Assembly: GCF_004348735.1 (NCBI RefSeq)
Contig: NZ_SMKT01000090.1
Location: 1-37,553 of the forward strand
Length of the DNA stretch: 37,553 nucleotides
Direction: 5' to 3'
Source of the DNA: Actinomadura sp. KC06
Lineage (GTDB): Bacteria; Actinomycetota; Actinomycetes; Streptosporangiales; Streptosporangiaceae
The position numbers and the translations under genes are program-made. Under the pieces are notes generated by a model. It made no database searches. It saw only the letters and a list, made by a program, of their open reading frames with translations, and was not told the DNA's origin. Positions 1 through 8,819 of the stretch are shown piece after piece; the first letter of the stretch is position 1, and every line of letters starts with the position of its first letter.

Positions 1-1119
1 GGCGTCCAGCTCGCGGAGCGCGTCGGCGAGGACGGCGTCGGCGCGGGCGGTGGTCCAGGCGCGTCCGCCCGCGGCGTCGATGAGCGCGGCGGCCCGGGAC
101 GCGTCGTCGTCGGTGAGGGGCTCGTCGCGCAGGTAGAGCGCCGCCAGCTCGTGACCGGCGGGGGTGGCGGACGTGAGCGCGGCCACGACGGGCAGCGACT
201 TCTTGCGGGTGCGGAGATCGGCGTGGACGGGCTTGCCGGTGACGGCCGGGTCGCCCCAGATGCCGAGCAGGTCGTCGGCCAGCTGGAAGGCCAGGCCGAG
301 CCGTTCGCCGAAGGTGCGGAGGCGGGCGGTCTGCGCGGCGGTGCCGCCGCCGTGGTCGGAGCCGAGCGCGCACGCGGCGCCGAGCAGCGCGCCGGTCTTG
401 CGGTACGCCATCGCGACGCATTCGTCGAGGGTCACGTCGCCGCGCTCCTCGAACGCGAGGTCGGCGCTCTGGCCCTCGACCAGCTCGATGACGGCCCGTC
501 CGAGCGTCCGGACGGCGCGCGGGACGATCGCCGCGCCCTCCCCCGCGAGAGCCTCGAAGGCGGCGGCGAGCAGCGCGTCCCCGGCCAGGACGGCGGGGCC
601 GGTCCCGAAGACGCTCCACGCGGTCGGGCGGTGCCTGCGGGTGAGGTCGCCGTCCATCACGTCGTCGTGCAGGAGCGAGAAGTTGTGCGCCAGCTCGACG
701 GCGACGGCCGCGGGCACCGCGGCGTCGGCCGTCCCGCCGACCGCCTGCGCCGTCAGCAGCACCAACGCGGGACGGATCGCCTTGCCGGACGCGCCCGCCG
801 CGGCGTCGAGCGGGCGTCCCCGCTCGTCCCGCCAGCCGAAGTGGTAGGCGGCGATGCCGTGCATCGCGTCCGGCAGGGTCTCGATCGCGTCCCGCATCGC
901 CGGGTCGAGGAGGCGGCGGCTCCAGGCGAGGATCTCCGCCGCCGGCCGGGCGGCGCCCGTTTCGGGATCGCCGCCCGGCCCCTGACCGCCCGGAGCCCGG
1001 CGCCCCGGTTCCCGGCCGTCCGGTGCCCGGCCACCTGGTGCGCGGCCGTCCGCCTCGGGATCGGCGGCCGGGCGGTGGTCGCAGCGGAGGACCGCCGGGT
1101 CGTCTCCCCAGACGGGCAT
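1..1119 (-). CDS. Polyprenyl diphosphate synthase, probable family 2B encapsulin cargo (3' end cut by window)
   Basis: Trans-isoprenyl diphosphate synthase that condenses isopentenyl diphosphate with an allylic diphosphate; chain length cannot be read from sequence alone. 373 residues are visible and the C-terminus runs off the left edge. The first Asp-rich motif is DDVMD (residues 152-156), the second region is DDLLGIWGD (282-290), followed by a KKSLP segment typical of the actinobacterial enzymes. Residues 1-60 are a Pro/Gly/Arg/Ala-rich, apparently disordered extension with APGGR/APDGR-like repeats, which ordinary synthases lack; family 2 encapsulin cargo proteins are known to carry such N-terminal targeting regions. 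The ATG at 1119 is preceded by GAGGGG at about 8 bases; in-frame ATGs at 1137 and 1149 lack a good ribosome site. It lies downstream of, and co-directional with, two shell genes, so encapsulation is likely though inferred. Confidence 0.9.
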   Translation of the reverse strand, partial: MPVWGDDPAVLRCDHRPAADPEADGRAPGGRAPDGREPGRRAPGGQGPGGDPETGAARPAAEILAWSRRLLDPAMRDAIETLPDAMHGIAAYHFGWRDERGRPLDAAAGASGKAIRPALVLLTAQAVGGTADAAVPAAVAVELAHNFSLLHDDVMDGDLTRRHRPTAWSVFGTGPAVLAGDALLAAAFEALAGEGAAIVPRAVRTLGRAVIELVEGQSADLAFEERGDVTLDECVAMAYRKTGALLGAACALGSDHGGGTAAQTARLRTFGERLGLAFQLADDLLGIWGDPAVTGKPVHADLRTRKKSLPVVAALTSATPAGHELAALYLRDEPLTDDDASRAAALIDAAGGRAWTTARADAVLADALRELDA

Positions 1120-1146
1120 GTCGTCGTCCCCTCTCATGCTGGTCTT

Positions 1147-1200
1147 CATGGCGGGTGCGTCATGGCGGGTGTCATGGCGGGTGCGGCATGGCGGGGTCGG
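1147..1200. repeat. Tandem CATGGCGGGTG repeats between shell and cargo genes
   Basis: Four head-to-tail copies of a 12-14 base unit (core CATGGCGGGTG, the last degenerate) fill the gap between the second shell gene's stop and the cargo gene's leader. On the transcribed strand each unit contributes an ATG, and several read as tiny start-stop frames such as MTHPP followed by an ATGA overlap. The array may be simple slippage, or may modulate ribosome flow from shell to cargo. Confidence 0.75.
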
Positions 1201-2615
1201 CTAGCGGGCGATCTCGACGTTCTCCAGGACGCCCAGCGCGTCGGGGACCAGCACGGCCGCCGAGTAGTAGGCGCTGACCAGGTACGACATGATCGCCTTG
1301 TCGTCGATTCCGGTGAACCGGACCGACAGGCCGGGACGGACCTCGTTCGGCAGCCCGGTGCGGCGCAGGCCGATCACGCCCTGGTCGTCCTCGCCGGTGC
1401 GCAGCGCGAGCACCGAGCTCGTCCCGGACGGGCTGATCGGGATCTTGTCGCAGGGGTAGATCGGCACGCCGCGCCAGGCCTGCGCGCGGTGCCCGTCCAC
1501 CTCGACGGTCGCCGGGTACAGGCCGACGCGGGTGCATTCGCGGCCGAACGCGGCGATCGTCTTCGGGTGGGCGAGGAAGAACCGCGTCTTGCGGCGCCGG
1601 GCCAGCAGCTCGTCCATGTCGGCGGGCGTCGGCGGCCCGCCGTTGGTCTGGATGCGCTGCCGCAGGTCGGCGTTGTGCAGCAGCCCGAAGTCGCGGTTGT
1701 TGATCAGCTCGTGCTCCTGCCGTTCCCTGACCTCCTCGATGGTGAGCCTGAGCTGCTGTTCGAGCTGGTTCATCGGGCCGTTGTAGATGTCGGCGACCCG
1801 GGTGTGGACGCGCAGCAGCGTCTGCGTGACGCTCATCTCGTACTCGCGCGGCGACGCCTCGTAATCGACGAACGTGCCGGGCAGCGCCGGCTCGCCGTCG
1901 TGCCCGGACGCCAGATCGATCGCCGCCTCGCCGTGCCTGGTCTGCGGCGGGACGGGCGCGCTCCGGTACTCCTCAAGGTGGGCGCGCAGCGAGTCGTACC
2001 GGCCGGTCAGCTCGTCGATCGCCTCCCGGGAGAGCCGGAGGACGGTCGTGGGCGTGAGCGCGCGGTACGTGTGCGGCCAGGCGTCGTCCGCGCCGAGGAG
2101 GGCGCGGTCGCCGAAGAACCGGCCGCCGTCGAGGATGTCGACGCGGGCGTGGGCGTCGTACTCCCCCGGCCCGGTCACCTCGACCTTGCCGTGCGCGATG
2201 AGGTGGACGGCGTCGGCGGGACGGCCCGCCTCCGCGATCGTGTCGCCAGGCGCGTACTCGTGCTGGACGAACCGTCCGGCGAGCCCGTCCAGCAGCGCGG
2301 TGTCGCCGAAGCCGCGCAGCGGCGGCAGTTCGGTCAGCTCCGGCGGGATCACCCTGATCGCGGCGCCGTCGTTGACGAACGTGACCAGCCCGTCGCCGAG
2401 CTGGTAGGTGAGCCGGCGGTTCACCCGGTAGGTGCCGGCGTCCGCCCGCACCCACGGCAGCCGCCGCAGCAGCCACCGGGGGGTGATGCCCTGCATCTGC
2501 GGGACGGACTTGGTCGTCGTCGCCAGATTGCGTGCGGCCCTCGTGGCGAGGGCGAGTTGCCGCTCGTCGGCGGCGGCCTCCGTCGCGGATCCTGCTGTCG
2601 CGGGGGGCGTCTCGG

Positions 2616-2619
<4 letters not shown>
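1201..2619 (-). CDS. Family 2B encapsulin shell protein (second copy, CNBD-containing)
   Basis: HK97-fold shell protein of 472 residues, paralogous to the protein encoded just upstream. The shared N-terminal block (NLATTTKSVPQMQGIT, residues 31-46) is followed by an RVNRRLTY segment, a cyclic-nucleotide-binding-like domain at about 103-220, and the HK97 part to the end (SYLVSAYYSAAVLVPDALG near the C-terminus). In the CNBD the usual phosphate-cassette Gly-Glu is Gly-Asp (170-171) and the usual Arg is not evident, so canonical cAMP binding is doubtful. The GTG start at 2619 overlaps the upstream stop as GTGA, implying translational coupling, and matches the start of the paralogue. The N-terminal tail is Ala/Glu-rich, unlike the Gln-rich tail of the first copy. 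Two co-translated shell proteins suggest a mixed shell. The identification is strong; the ligand is unknown. Confidence 0.92.
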
Positions 2620-4046
<1,427 letters not shown>

Positions 4047-4105
4047 GTCCACACCACCGATTCGTCGCCGGTCTGTCAGGATGCGGCCGGGTTCGGCCAA
4101 CGGTG

Positions 4106-4135
4106 ACGCTACAGACGGTAATCAAATGATCGCAA
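4106..4135 (-). promoter_or_regulatory. Candidate promoter of the encapsulin operon
   Basis: On the minus strand, TTGCGA (4135-4130) and TAGCGT (4111-4106) are separated by 18 bases, a fair match to a housekeeping actinobacterial promoter. Transcription would begin near 4099, leaving a leader of about 50 bases before the GTG at 4046. This is a motif match only. Confidence 0.4.
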
Positions 4136-4224
4136 TGAGCCAGTGGCCTCACCTCTCCTTTGCCGCACCGCCACACAAGTCGCACCCGGCCGCGATAGCA
4201 CCGCGGAGACGACCGAATATGCCC

Positions 4225-4253
4225 TGCAATTCATATGAGCGGACGGTTATGCT
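4225..4253 (+). promoter_or_regulatory. Leaderless promoter of the ArsR gene with internal palindrome
   Basis: TGCAAT (4225-4230, weak -35) and TATGCT (4248-4253, good -10) are 17 bases apart. The ATG at 4260 lies 6 bases after the -10 and no ribosome site precedes it, so the transcript probably starts at the ATG. The spacer holds a perfect 8-base palindrome, TCATATGA (4231-4238), where a bound regulator would block the promoter: a plausible autoregulatory operator. Confidence 0.5.
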
Positions 4254-4259
4254 GGGCCC

Positions 4260-4580
4260 ATGTCGTCCGCGTTCGCCGTGCTCGCCGAGCCGACCCGCCG
4301 CCGCATCCTCGACCTGCTGCTGGAGCGTCCCCGGCCGGTCGGCGAGCTCGTCGAGCGGCTCGGGCTGACGCAGCCGGGGACGTCCAAGCATCTGCGGGTG
4401 CTGCGCGACGCCGGGCTCGTCCGGGCCCGGCAGGACGCGCAGCGCCGCGTGTACGAGGTGCGCCTGGAACCGCTGGCGGAGGTGGACGCCTGGCTGACGC
4501 CGTACCGGCGCGCGTGGTCCGCTCGCCTGGACGCCCTCGAAGAGCACCTCGACGCCGGAGACCGACGTGGCGGCGGGTGA
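4260..4580 (+). CDS. ArsR-family winged-helix transcriptional regulator
   Basis: Short DNA-binding repressor of 106 residues, a normal length for the family. It starts with the typical FAVLAEPTRRRILDLLLERP helix and contains the helix-turn-helix and recognition helix VERLGLTQPGTSKHLRVLRDAGLV (about residues 29-53), followed by the wing (RRVYEV). There are no Cys residues or metal-sensing motif, so it belongs with the non-metal (SdpR/YceB-like) branch. Homologues often precede an AHSA1/SRPBCC gene; none is present here. It is divergent from the encapsulin operon across about 210 bases and may control both itself and that operon; this is inference from arrangement. Probably leaderless (see promoter). 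Confidence 0.88.
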   Translation: MSSAFAVLAEPTRRRILDLLLERPRPVGELVERLGLTQPGTSKHLRVLRDAGLVRARQDAQRRVYEVRLEPLAEVDAWLTPYRRAWSARLDALEEHLDAGDRRGGG

Positions 4581-4652
4581 GGCGAATCACCCGTCCCGAC
4601 GGATCGGGCAAGGAAAAATCGACCTCACCCTGGTGTTAGGCGTACTGAGCAT

Positions 4653-4675
4653 CGGGCCCGATCCGGAAGGGCCCG
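4653..4675 (+). terminator. Hairpin downstream of the ArsR gene
   Basis: CGGGCCC (4653-4659) pairs perfectly with GGGCCCG (4669-4675) around a 9-base loop. No U-run follows. It could end the ArsR transcript or act as a 5' leader element for the small gene starting 25 bases later. Confidence 0.4.
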
Positions 4676-4699
4676 GCGAGTTCGGAGGGGAGGCTCCCA

Positions 4700-4816
4700 G
4701 TGACCGTGGTCTGGACAGCACTGGCGATCGAGACCGGCGCCGCACTGGTCGTCGCGGCATCGCTGGCGGCCTGGGCCCGCCGGCACTTCGCTCCCGACGC
4801 CGGTCCGGAGAGCTAG
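4700..4816 (+). CDS. Small membrane protein, 38 residues, unrecognised
   Basis: A GTG-started frame of 38 codons plus TAG, preceded by a strong ribosome site (AGGGGAGG, 6 bases before the start). The product begins MTVVWTALAIE, runs through one hydrophobic helix (about residues 3-26, Ala/Val/Leu-rich), then a basic stretch (ARRH) and a short polar tail, so a single-pass membrane peptide is predicted. About 32 of 38 codons end in G or C, consistent with real coding. It converges on the transporter gene: its TAG and the transporter's TAG share the CTAG palindrome at 4813-4816. Small single-helix proteins sometimes act as transporter subunits, but no homology to a known one is visible. Function unknown. 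Confidence 0.6.
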   Translation: MTVVWTALAIETGAALVVAASLAAWARRHFAPDAGPES

Positions 4817-6234
4817 GCGCGGGGCCCCGCCCCGGAGCCCGCGGGTTCCGGGGCTTTCAGTTCTCCGGCCTTCTCGATCGGGACCCCGGCCGTCTCGGGG
4901 ATCTTCATGATCGGCACGAGCGCGACCAGCCCGGCGAGCATCAGGTAGTAGGCCGGGACGTAGTTGGACCCAGTCGCGTCGATCAGCGACCCGACCAGGA
5001 CCGCGGCCGTCCCGCCGAACAGCGACGTCGAGATGTTGTAGCCGATCGCGAACGCCCCGTACCTGACCTTCGTCGGGAACATCGCCGGGAACGTCGCCGC
5101 GATCACCGCCAGGATCAGCACCAGCAGGCCCCCGACGATCGCGTACCCGAACGCGACGCCGATCGCGTTCTCGGTCTGCATGAGCGCGAACGCGGGCCAC
5201 GACAGCACGATGTAGCCGATCGCCGCCGTCATCAGCAGCGGCTTGCGGCCGATCCGGTCCGACAGCGCGCCCAGCGGCACGATCACCATGATCATCACCG
5301 CCTCCACGCCGATGGTGATCAGCTGCGCCGTGGTGTCGTTCATCTCCAGGAAGTCGACGAGATACGACGGCATGAACGTCAGCAGCGTGTAGTCGGCGAC
5401 GTTCAGCAGGAACACGATGCCGATCAGCATCAGGATGACGCGCCAGTAGTGCTCCAGCGTCTCCTTCAGCGGCGACTGGGCCTTCTTGCCCGCCTCCTCC
5501 ATCTGCTGGAACGTCGGGGTGTCCTCGATGCGCGTCCGGACGTAGAGGCCGACGAGGCCGAGCGGCAGCGACAGCAGGAACGGGATCCGCCAGCCCCAGC
5601 TGTGCATCGCCTCCGTGGTGAGCGCCAGGTCCATCAGCAGGACGAGGCCCGCGCCGAGGATGTAGCCGGTGAGCGTGCCCATCTCCAGGAAGCTGCCGAA
5701 GAACCCGCGGCGGCGCGTCGGCGCGTACTCGGCGATCATCGTCGCGGCGCCGCCGTACTCGCCGCCCGTCGAGAAGCCCTGGACCAGCCGGACGAGGAGC
5801 AGCAGCAGCGGCGCGGCGACGCCGATCGTGCCGTAGCCGGGCAGGATCCCGATCACGAACGTGGAGCCCGACATCAGCATGATCGTGGTGGCCAGCACCC
5901 GCTTGCGGCCCAGCTTGTCGCCCATCGGGCCGAAGAACATCCCGCCGAACGGGCGGGCCAGGAACGCCGCCGCGATCAGCGCGAACGAGCGCAGCGACGC
6001 GCTTCCCGTCGCCTCCTCGGGGAAGAACACCGTGCCGATGATCGCCGTCATCACCCCGGCGCTGAACACGCCGAAGTCGAACCATTCCACGCAGTTCCCG
6101 ATCGCGGAGGCGATGACGGCCTTGTGGACGGCGGCGACGTCGGCCTCGTCCTTCGAGGCCCCGTCCGTCGAGTCTGCCCCGTCCTTCGAGGCGGTCACGT
6201 CCTTGGGGCCGGTCTCGTCGTTCGGCGGTTCCAC
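4813..6234 (-). CDS. MFS transporter, metabolite:H+ symporter (MHS) family
   Basis: Twelve-helix proton-coupled importer of the ProP/KgtP/ShiA type, 473 residues. The first helix region carries the family motif IGNCVEWFDFGVF (about 45-57); GDKLGRKRVL is the loop 2-3 signature, LVRLVQGFSTGGEYGG the helix 5 signature, and SDRIGRKPLL the repeat in the second half. The substrate may be an osmolyte, a dicarboxylate or an aromatic acid; it cannot be chosen from sequence. The cytosolic N-terminus is acidic and repetitive (KDGADSTDGASKDEAD). The start is a GTG with a weak ribosome site. It follows the small membrane protein gene at 6310-6903 after 75 bases, possibly in one transcript, and its stop overlaps the convergent 38-residue peptide gene. 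Confidence 0.88.
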   Translation of the reverse strand: MEPPNDETGPKDVTASKDGADSTDGASKDEADVAAVHKAVIASAIGNCVEWFDFGVFSAGVMTAIIGTVFFPEEATGSASLRSFALIAAAFLARPFGGMFFGPMGDKLGRKRVLATTIMLMSGSTFVIGILPGYGTIGVAAPLLLLLVRLVQGFSTGGEYGGAATMIAEYAPTRRRGFFGSFLEMGTLTGYILGAGLVLLMDLALTTEAMHSWGWRIPFLLSLPLGLVGLYVRTRIEDTPTFQQMEEAGKKAQSPLKETLEHYWRVILMLIGIVFLLNVADYTLLTFMPSYLVDFLEMNDTTAQLITIGVEAVMIMVIVPLGALSDRIGRKPLLMTAAIGYIVLSWPAFALMQTENAIGVAFGYAIVGGLLVLILAVIAATFPAMFPTKVRYGAFAIGYNISTSLFGGTAAVLVGSLIDATGSNYVPAYYLMLAGLVALVPIMKIPETAGVPIEKAGELKAPEPAGSGAGPRA

Positions 6235-6309
6235 GGGCGTTGATCTGCCCCAAGATCCGCAAAGCTAACGCCGCGCGAATCTCCCCGATGACTCAGGGGA
6301 ACGGCCCGG

Positions 6310-6903
6310 TCACGCCCTCCGGGAGTCCGCGTTCTTCTGGTCGGCGAAGTCGTCCGGGATCACGGGGAGGACGGTGGTGCGCTGGGGATCGTCGTCCTCC
6401 TCGGCCTTCGCTTTCTCCTCGGCCTTCTCCTCGGGCTCCGCTTCCTTGACGAGTTCGTCGGGGAGTTCGTCGGTGCTCTGCGGGTCGCCGTCCATGAGTT
6501 CGTCGAGGGTGACGGTGGCCTGCGTGGCGTCGGGGTCGAGGACGTCCTCGCCGGCGGGCGGCAGGTCGTCCTCGGGGATGGACATCAGCGCCTGCGTCTC
6601 CTGCGCCTCCCGGGTGATGACGCCGCTGGCGAGGACGGTGTTGCGGTGCCGCAGCGCGCCGTTCTCGCGCAGCAGGTTGTCGACGTCCGCGCGGACGCGG
6701 GCGACGCGGCGGCTCGCCCGGACGTGCACGGTGAACCCGCCGGCGGCGAGGCCCAGGATGAAGGCGGCGACGGGGATGCCGACCGACCGCGGCGCGAGCG
6801 TCGCCACCAGCGCGACCGCGATCAGCGCGACGACCACTCCAAGCGCGAGATAGTGCTCCTCGATCCAGTCGAGGACGGTGTTGACGCGCTTGGGAATTCG
6901 CAC
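6310..6903 (-). CDS. Hypothetical membrane protein with acidic C-terminal tail
   Basis: 197 residues, no family recognised. A short basic N-terminus is followed by two adjacent hydrophobic helices (YLALGVVVALIAVALVATL, then a second around AAFILGLAAGGFTV), a basic stretch with heptad character (RVARVRADVDNLLRENGALRHRN, coiled coil likely), and a long acidic, Glu/Lys/Asp-rich tail (EEKAEEKAKAEEDDD) that is probably cytosolic and flexible. The GTG at 6903 has an excellent ribosome site (GGAGGAG, 7 bases upstream); an upstream ATG at 6966 would translate through a repeat region and is unlikely. It is read towards the MHS transporter. Confidence 0.75.
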   Translation of the reverse strand: MRIPKRVNTVLDWIEEHYLALGVVVALIAVALVATLAPRSVGIPVAAFILGLAAGGFTVHVRASRRVARVRADVDNLLRENGALRHRNTVLASGVITREAQETQALMSIPEDDLPPAGEDVLDPDATQATVTLDELMDGDPQSTDELPDELVKEAEPEEKAEEKAKAEEDDDPQRTTVLPVIPDDFADQKNADSRRA

Positions 6904-6958
6904 TCGTCTTCTCCTCCACTCGGCCTGAAACGTGGACAACGACCGGGTCGCGGCACGG

Positions 6959-7031
6959 TGTTCCATGCGCCTCTAGCGCGCTGTTCTACGCGCGCCTCCG
7001 GCGCGATGTTCCACGCGCGGCCCGCGCGGTG
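6959..7031. repeat. Three tandem hairpin-forming units of about 25 bases
   Basis: Units at 6959-6981, 6982-7006 and 7007-7031 each start TGTTC(C/T)A(T/C)GCGC and each contain a short GC-rich inverted repeat (for example GCGCGCC-TCC-GGCGCG in the middle unit). They lie upstream of the membrane protein gene in the gap that ends at the lpd start. The loops differ between units while the stems keep pairing potential. This could be a regulatory array, a terminator cluster or a repeat-family remnant. Confidence 0.6.
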
Positions 7032-7210
7032 GTCCTCGTTCTCGGCACGGTTGCTTGGCGGGGCACCGCCGGGCTCCGCGGCCGGGACGGTGTGCAGGCC
7101 GGCGCCGCTCGGGCGCCGCCTCGCCTCCCGCGGTTCTCTGACCGGCGGGGGGCCGATCAAAACACTAACAGGCTGTGACGCCTGCTCCGGCGACCGGCGC
7201 CGCGACCGCC

Positions 7211-7270
7211 GCGTCCCGCGACGGCGTCCCGCGATCAGGCGCGTCCCGCGATCCGCCGCGCGTTCCGCGA
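7211..7270. repeat. Four spaced copies of GCGTCCCGCGA upstream of lpd
   Basis: Three perfect copies (7211-7221, 7224-7234, 7241-7251) and one with a single change (7260-7270). They are direct repeats with uneven spacing, 55-115 bases before the dehydrogenase start. The remainder of the roughly 420-base gap between 6904 and 7324 shows no convincing gene. Confidence 0.55.
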
Positions 7271-7330
7271 CAGGGGTCACGTCAGGGCCGGGATGCGAGC
7301 ACCGTCGTGCGGCGAATATCGTCCATGGAT

Positions 7331-8734
7331 ATGAGCGAACACTTTGACGTCGTGGTCCTGGGCGCGGGCCCGGGTGGATATGTCTCCGCGATCCGGTCGG
7401 CGCAGCTCGGGCTGAAGACGGCGATCATCGAGGAGAAGTACTGGGGCGGCGTCTGCCTCAACGTCGGCTGCATCCCCTCGAAGGCGCTGCTGCGCAACGC
7501 CGAGCTGGCGCACATCTTCACCCAGGAGCAGAAGACCTTCGGGATCAACGTCGAGGGACGGGTCTCGTTCGACTACGGCGTCGCCTACGAGCGCAGCCGG
7601 CAGGTGTCGGACAAGCTCGTCAAGGGCGTCCAGTTCCTGATGAAGAAGAACAAGATCACGTCCTACGAGGGGCGCGGCACGTTCACCGACCCGAACACGC
7701 TGCAGGTCGCCGGGACCGACGGCTCCACCCAGACGGTGACGTTCGCCAACTGCATCATCGCCGCCGGGGCGCACACGAAGCTGCTGCCGGGGACGTCGCT
7801 GTCCGAGCGCGTCGTCACCTACGAGGAGCAGATCCTCAGCTCCGACCTGCCGGAGAGCATCGTCATCGCGGGCGCCGGCGCGATCGGCGTCGAGTTCGCG
7901 TACGTGCTGCACAACTACGGCGTGAAGGTGACGATCGTCGAGTTCCTCGACCGGATGGTCCCGAACGAGGACGCCGACGTGTCCAAGGAGCTGGCCAAGC
8001 GGTACCGCAAGCTCGGCGTGGACGTGCTGACCTCCACCCGCGTGGACGCCATCGACGACTCCGGCGACAAGGTGAAGGTCACGGTCACCGGCAAGGACGG
8101 CGCGCAGCAGGTCCTGGAGGCCGACAAGGTGCTGCAGGCGATCGGGTTCCAGCCGAACGTGGAGGGCTACGGGCTGGAGAAGACCGGCGTCGCCCTGACC
8201 GAGCGGGGCGCGATCGGCGTGGACGGGCGCTGCCGCACGTCCGTCCCGCACATCTACGCCATCGGCGACGTGACCGCCAAGCTGATGCTCGCGCACGCGG
8301 CGGAGGCGATGGGCATCGTCGCCGCCGAGACCATCGCGGACGCCGAGACGATGGAGCTCGACTACGTGATGATCCCCCGCGCCACGTACTGCCAGCCGCA
8401 GGTCGCCTCGTTCGGCTGGACGGAGGCGCAGGCGAAGGAGCAGGGCTTCGACGTCAAGACCGCGAAGTTCCCGTTCAGCGCGAACGGCAAGGCGCTCGGC
8501 CTCGGCGAGGGCGACGGCTTCGTCAAGGTGATCAGCGACGCGAAGTACGGCGAGATCCTCGGCGCGCACATGATCGGCCCGGAGGTCACCGAGCTGCTGC
8601 CCGAGCTGACGCTGGCGCAGCAGTGGGACCTGACCGTCCACGAGGTGTCCCGGAACGTGCACGCGCACCCGTCGCTGGGCGAGGCGATGAAGGAGGCCGT
8701 GCACGGCCTCGCCGGCCACATGATCAACCTCTGA
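7331..8734 (+). CDS. lpdA: Dihydrolipoyl dehydrogenase (E3)
   Basis: FAD-dependent disulfide oxidoreductase that reoxidises dihydrolipoamide in 2-oxoacid dehydrogenase complexes and the glycine cleavage system with NAD+. 467 residues, normal for the family. The N-terminal FAD-binding loop is GAGPGG (11-16); the redox disulfide is Cys42/Cys47 in GGVCLNVGCIPSK; the NAD-binding loop is GAGAIGVEFA; the FAD segment YAIGDVT and the C-terminal active-site HAHPSLGEAMKEA are present. The ending HGLAGHMINL resembles mycobacterial LpdC. I favour the ATG at 7331; an ATG at 7325 is also possible. No Shine-Dalgarno is visible, and an AT-rich GAATAT at 7314-7319 could be a -10 for a nearly leaderless message. 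It is not next to E1 or E2 genes, so it probably serves several complexes. Confidence 0.95.
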   Translation: MSEHFDVVVLGAGPGGYVSAIRSAQLGLKTAIIEEKYWGGVCLNVGCIPSKALLRNAELAHIFTQEQKTFGINVEGRVSFDYGVAYERSRQVSDKLVKGVQFLMKKNKITSYEGRGTFTDPNTLQVAGTDGSTQTVTFANCIIAAGAHTKLLPGTSLSERVVTYEEQILSSDLPESIVIAGAGAIGVEFAYVLHNYGVKVTIVEFLDRMVPNEDADVSKELAKRYRKLGVDVLTSTRVDAIDDSGDKVKVTVTGKDGAQQVLEADKVLQAIGFQPNVEGYGLEKTGVALTERGAIGVDGRCRTSVPHIYAIGDVTAKLMLAHAAEAMGIVAAETIADAETMELDYVMIPRATYCQPQVASFGWTEAQAKEQGFDVKTAKFPFSANGKALGLGEGDGFVKVISDAKYGEILGAHMIGPEVTELLPELTLAQQWDLTVHEVSRNVHAHPSLGEAMKEAVHGLAGHMINL

Positions 8735-8749
8735 GCGACCCAGGCCCTC

Positions 8750-8777
8750 CGGGGCGCCGGACGCGTCCGGCACCCCG
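8750..8777 (+). terminator. Terminator hairpin after lpd
   Basis: A perfect 16-base palindrome (GCCGGACGCGTCCGGC) is extended by GGGG/CCCC arms across one mismatch, 16 bases after the lpd stop. No U-run follows, which is normal for actinomycetes. A second GC-rich repeat (CCGGGCCCCC, twice) follows before the convergent hemerythrin gene. Confidence 0.6.
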
Positions 8778-8819
8778 GCCCCGGGCCCCCGAATCCGGGC
8801 CCCCGGCGCGGTCAGCGGG

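Noticed and set aside
4567..6243. Long plus-strand frame opposite the MHS transporter
   Set aside because: Translation is Arg/Asp/Gln/His-rich and repetitive, while the minus strand encodes a textbook twelve-helix transporter.
6822..7280. Minus-strand frame of about 150 codons in the gap upstream of lpd
   Set aside because: It runs through both repeat arrays, has no ribosome site, and its translation is low-complexity Arg/Pro/Ala.
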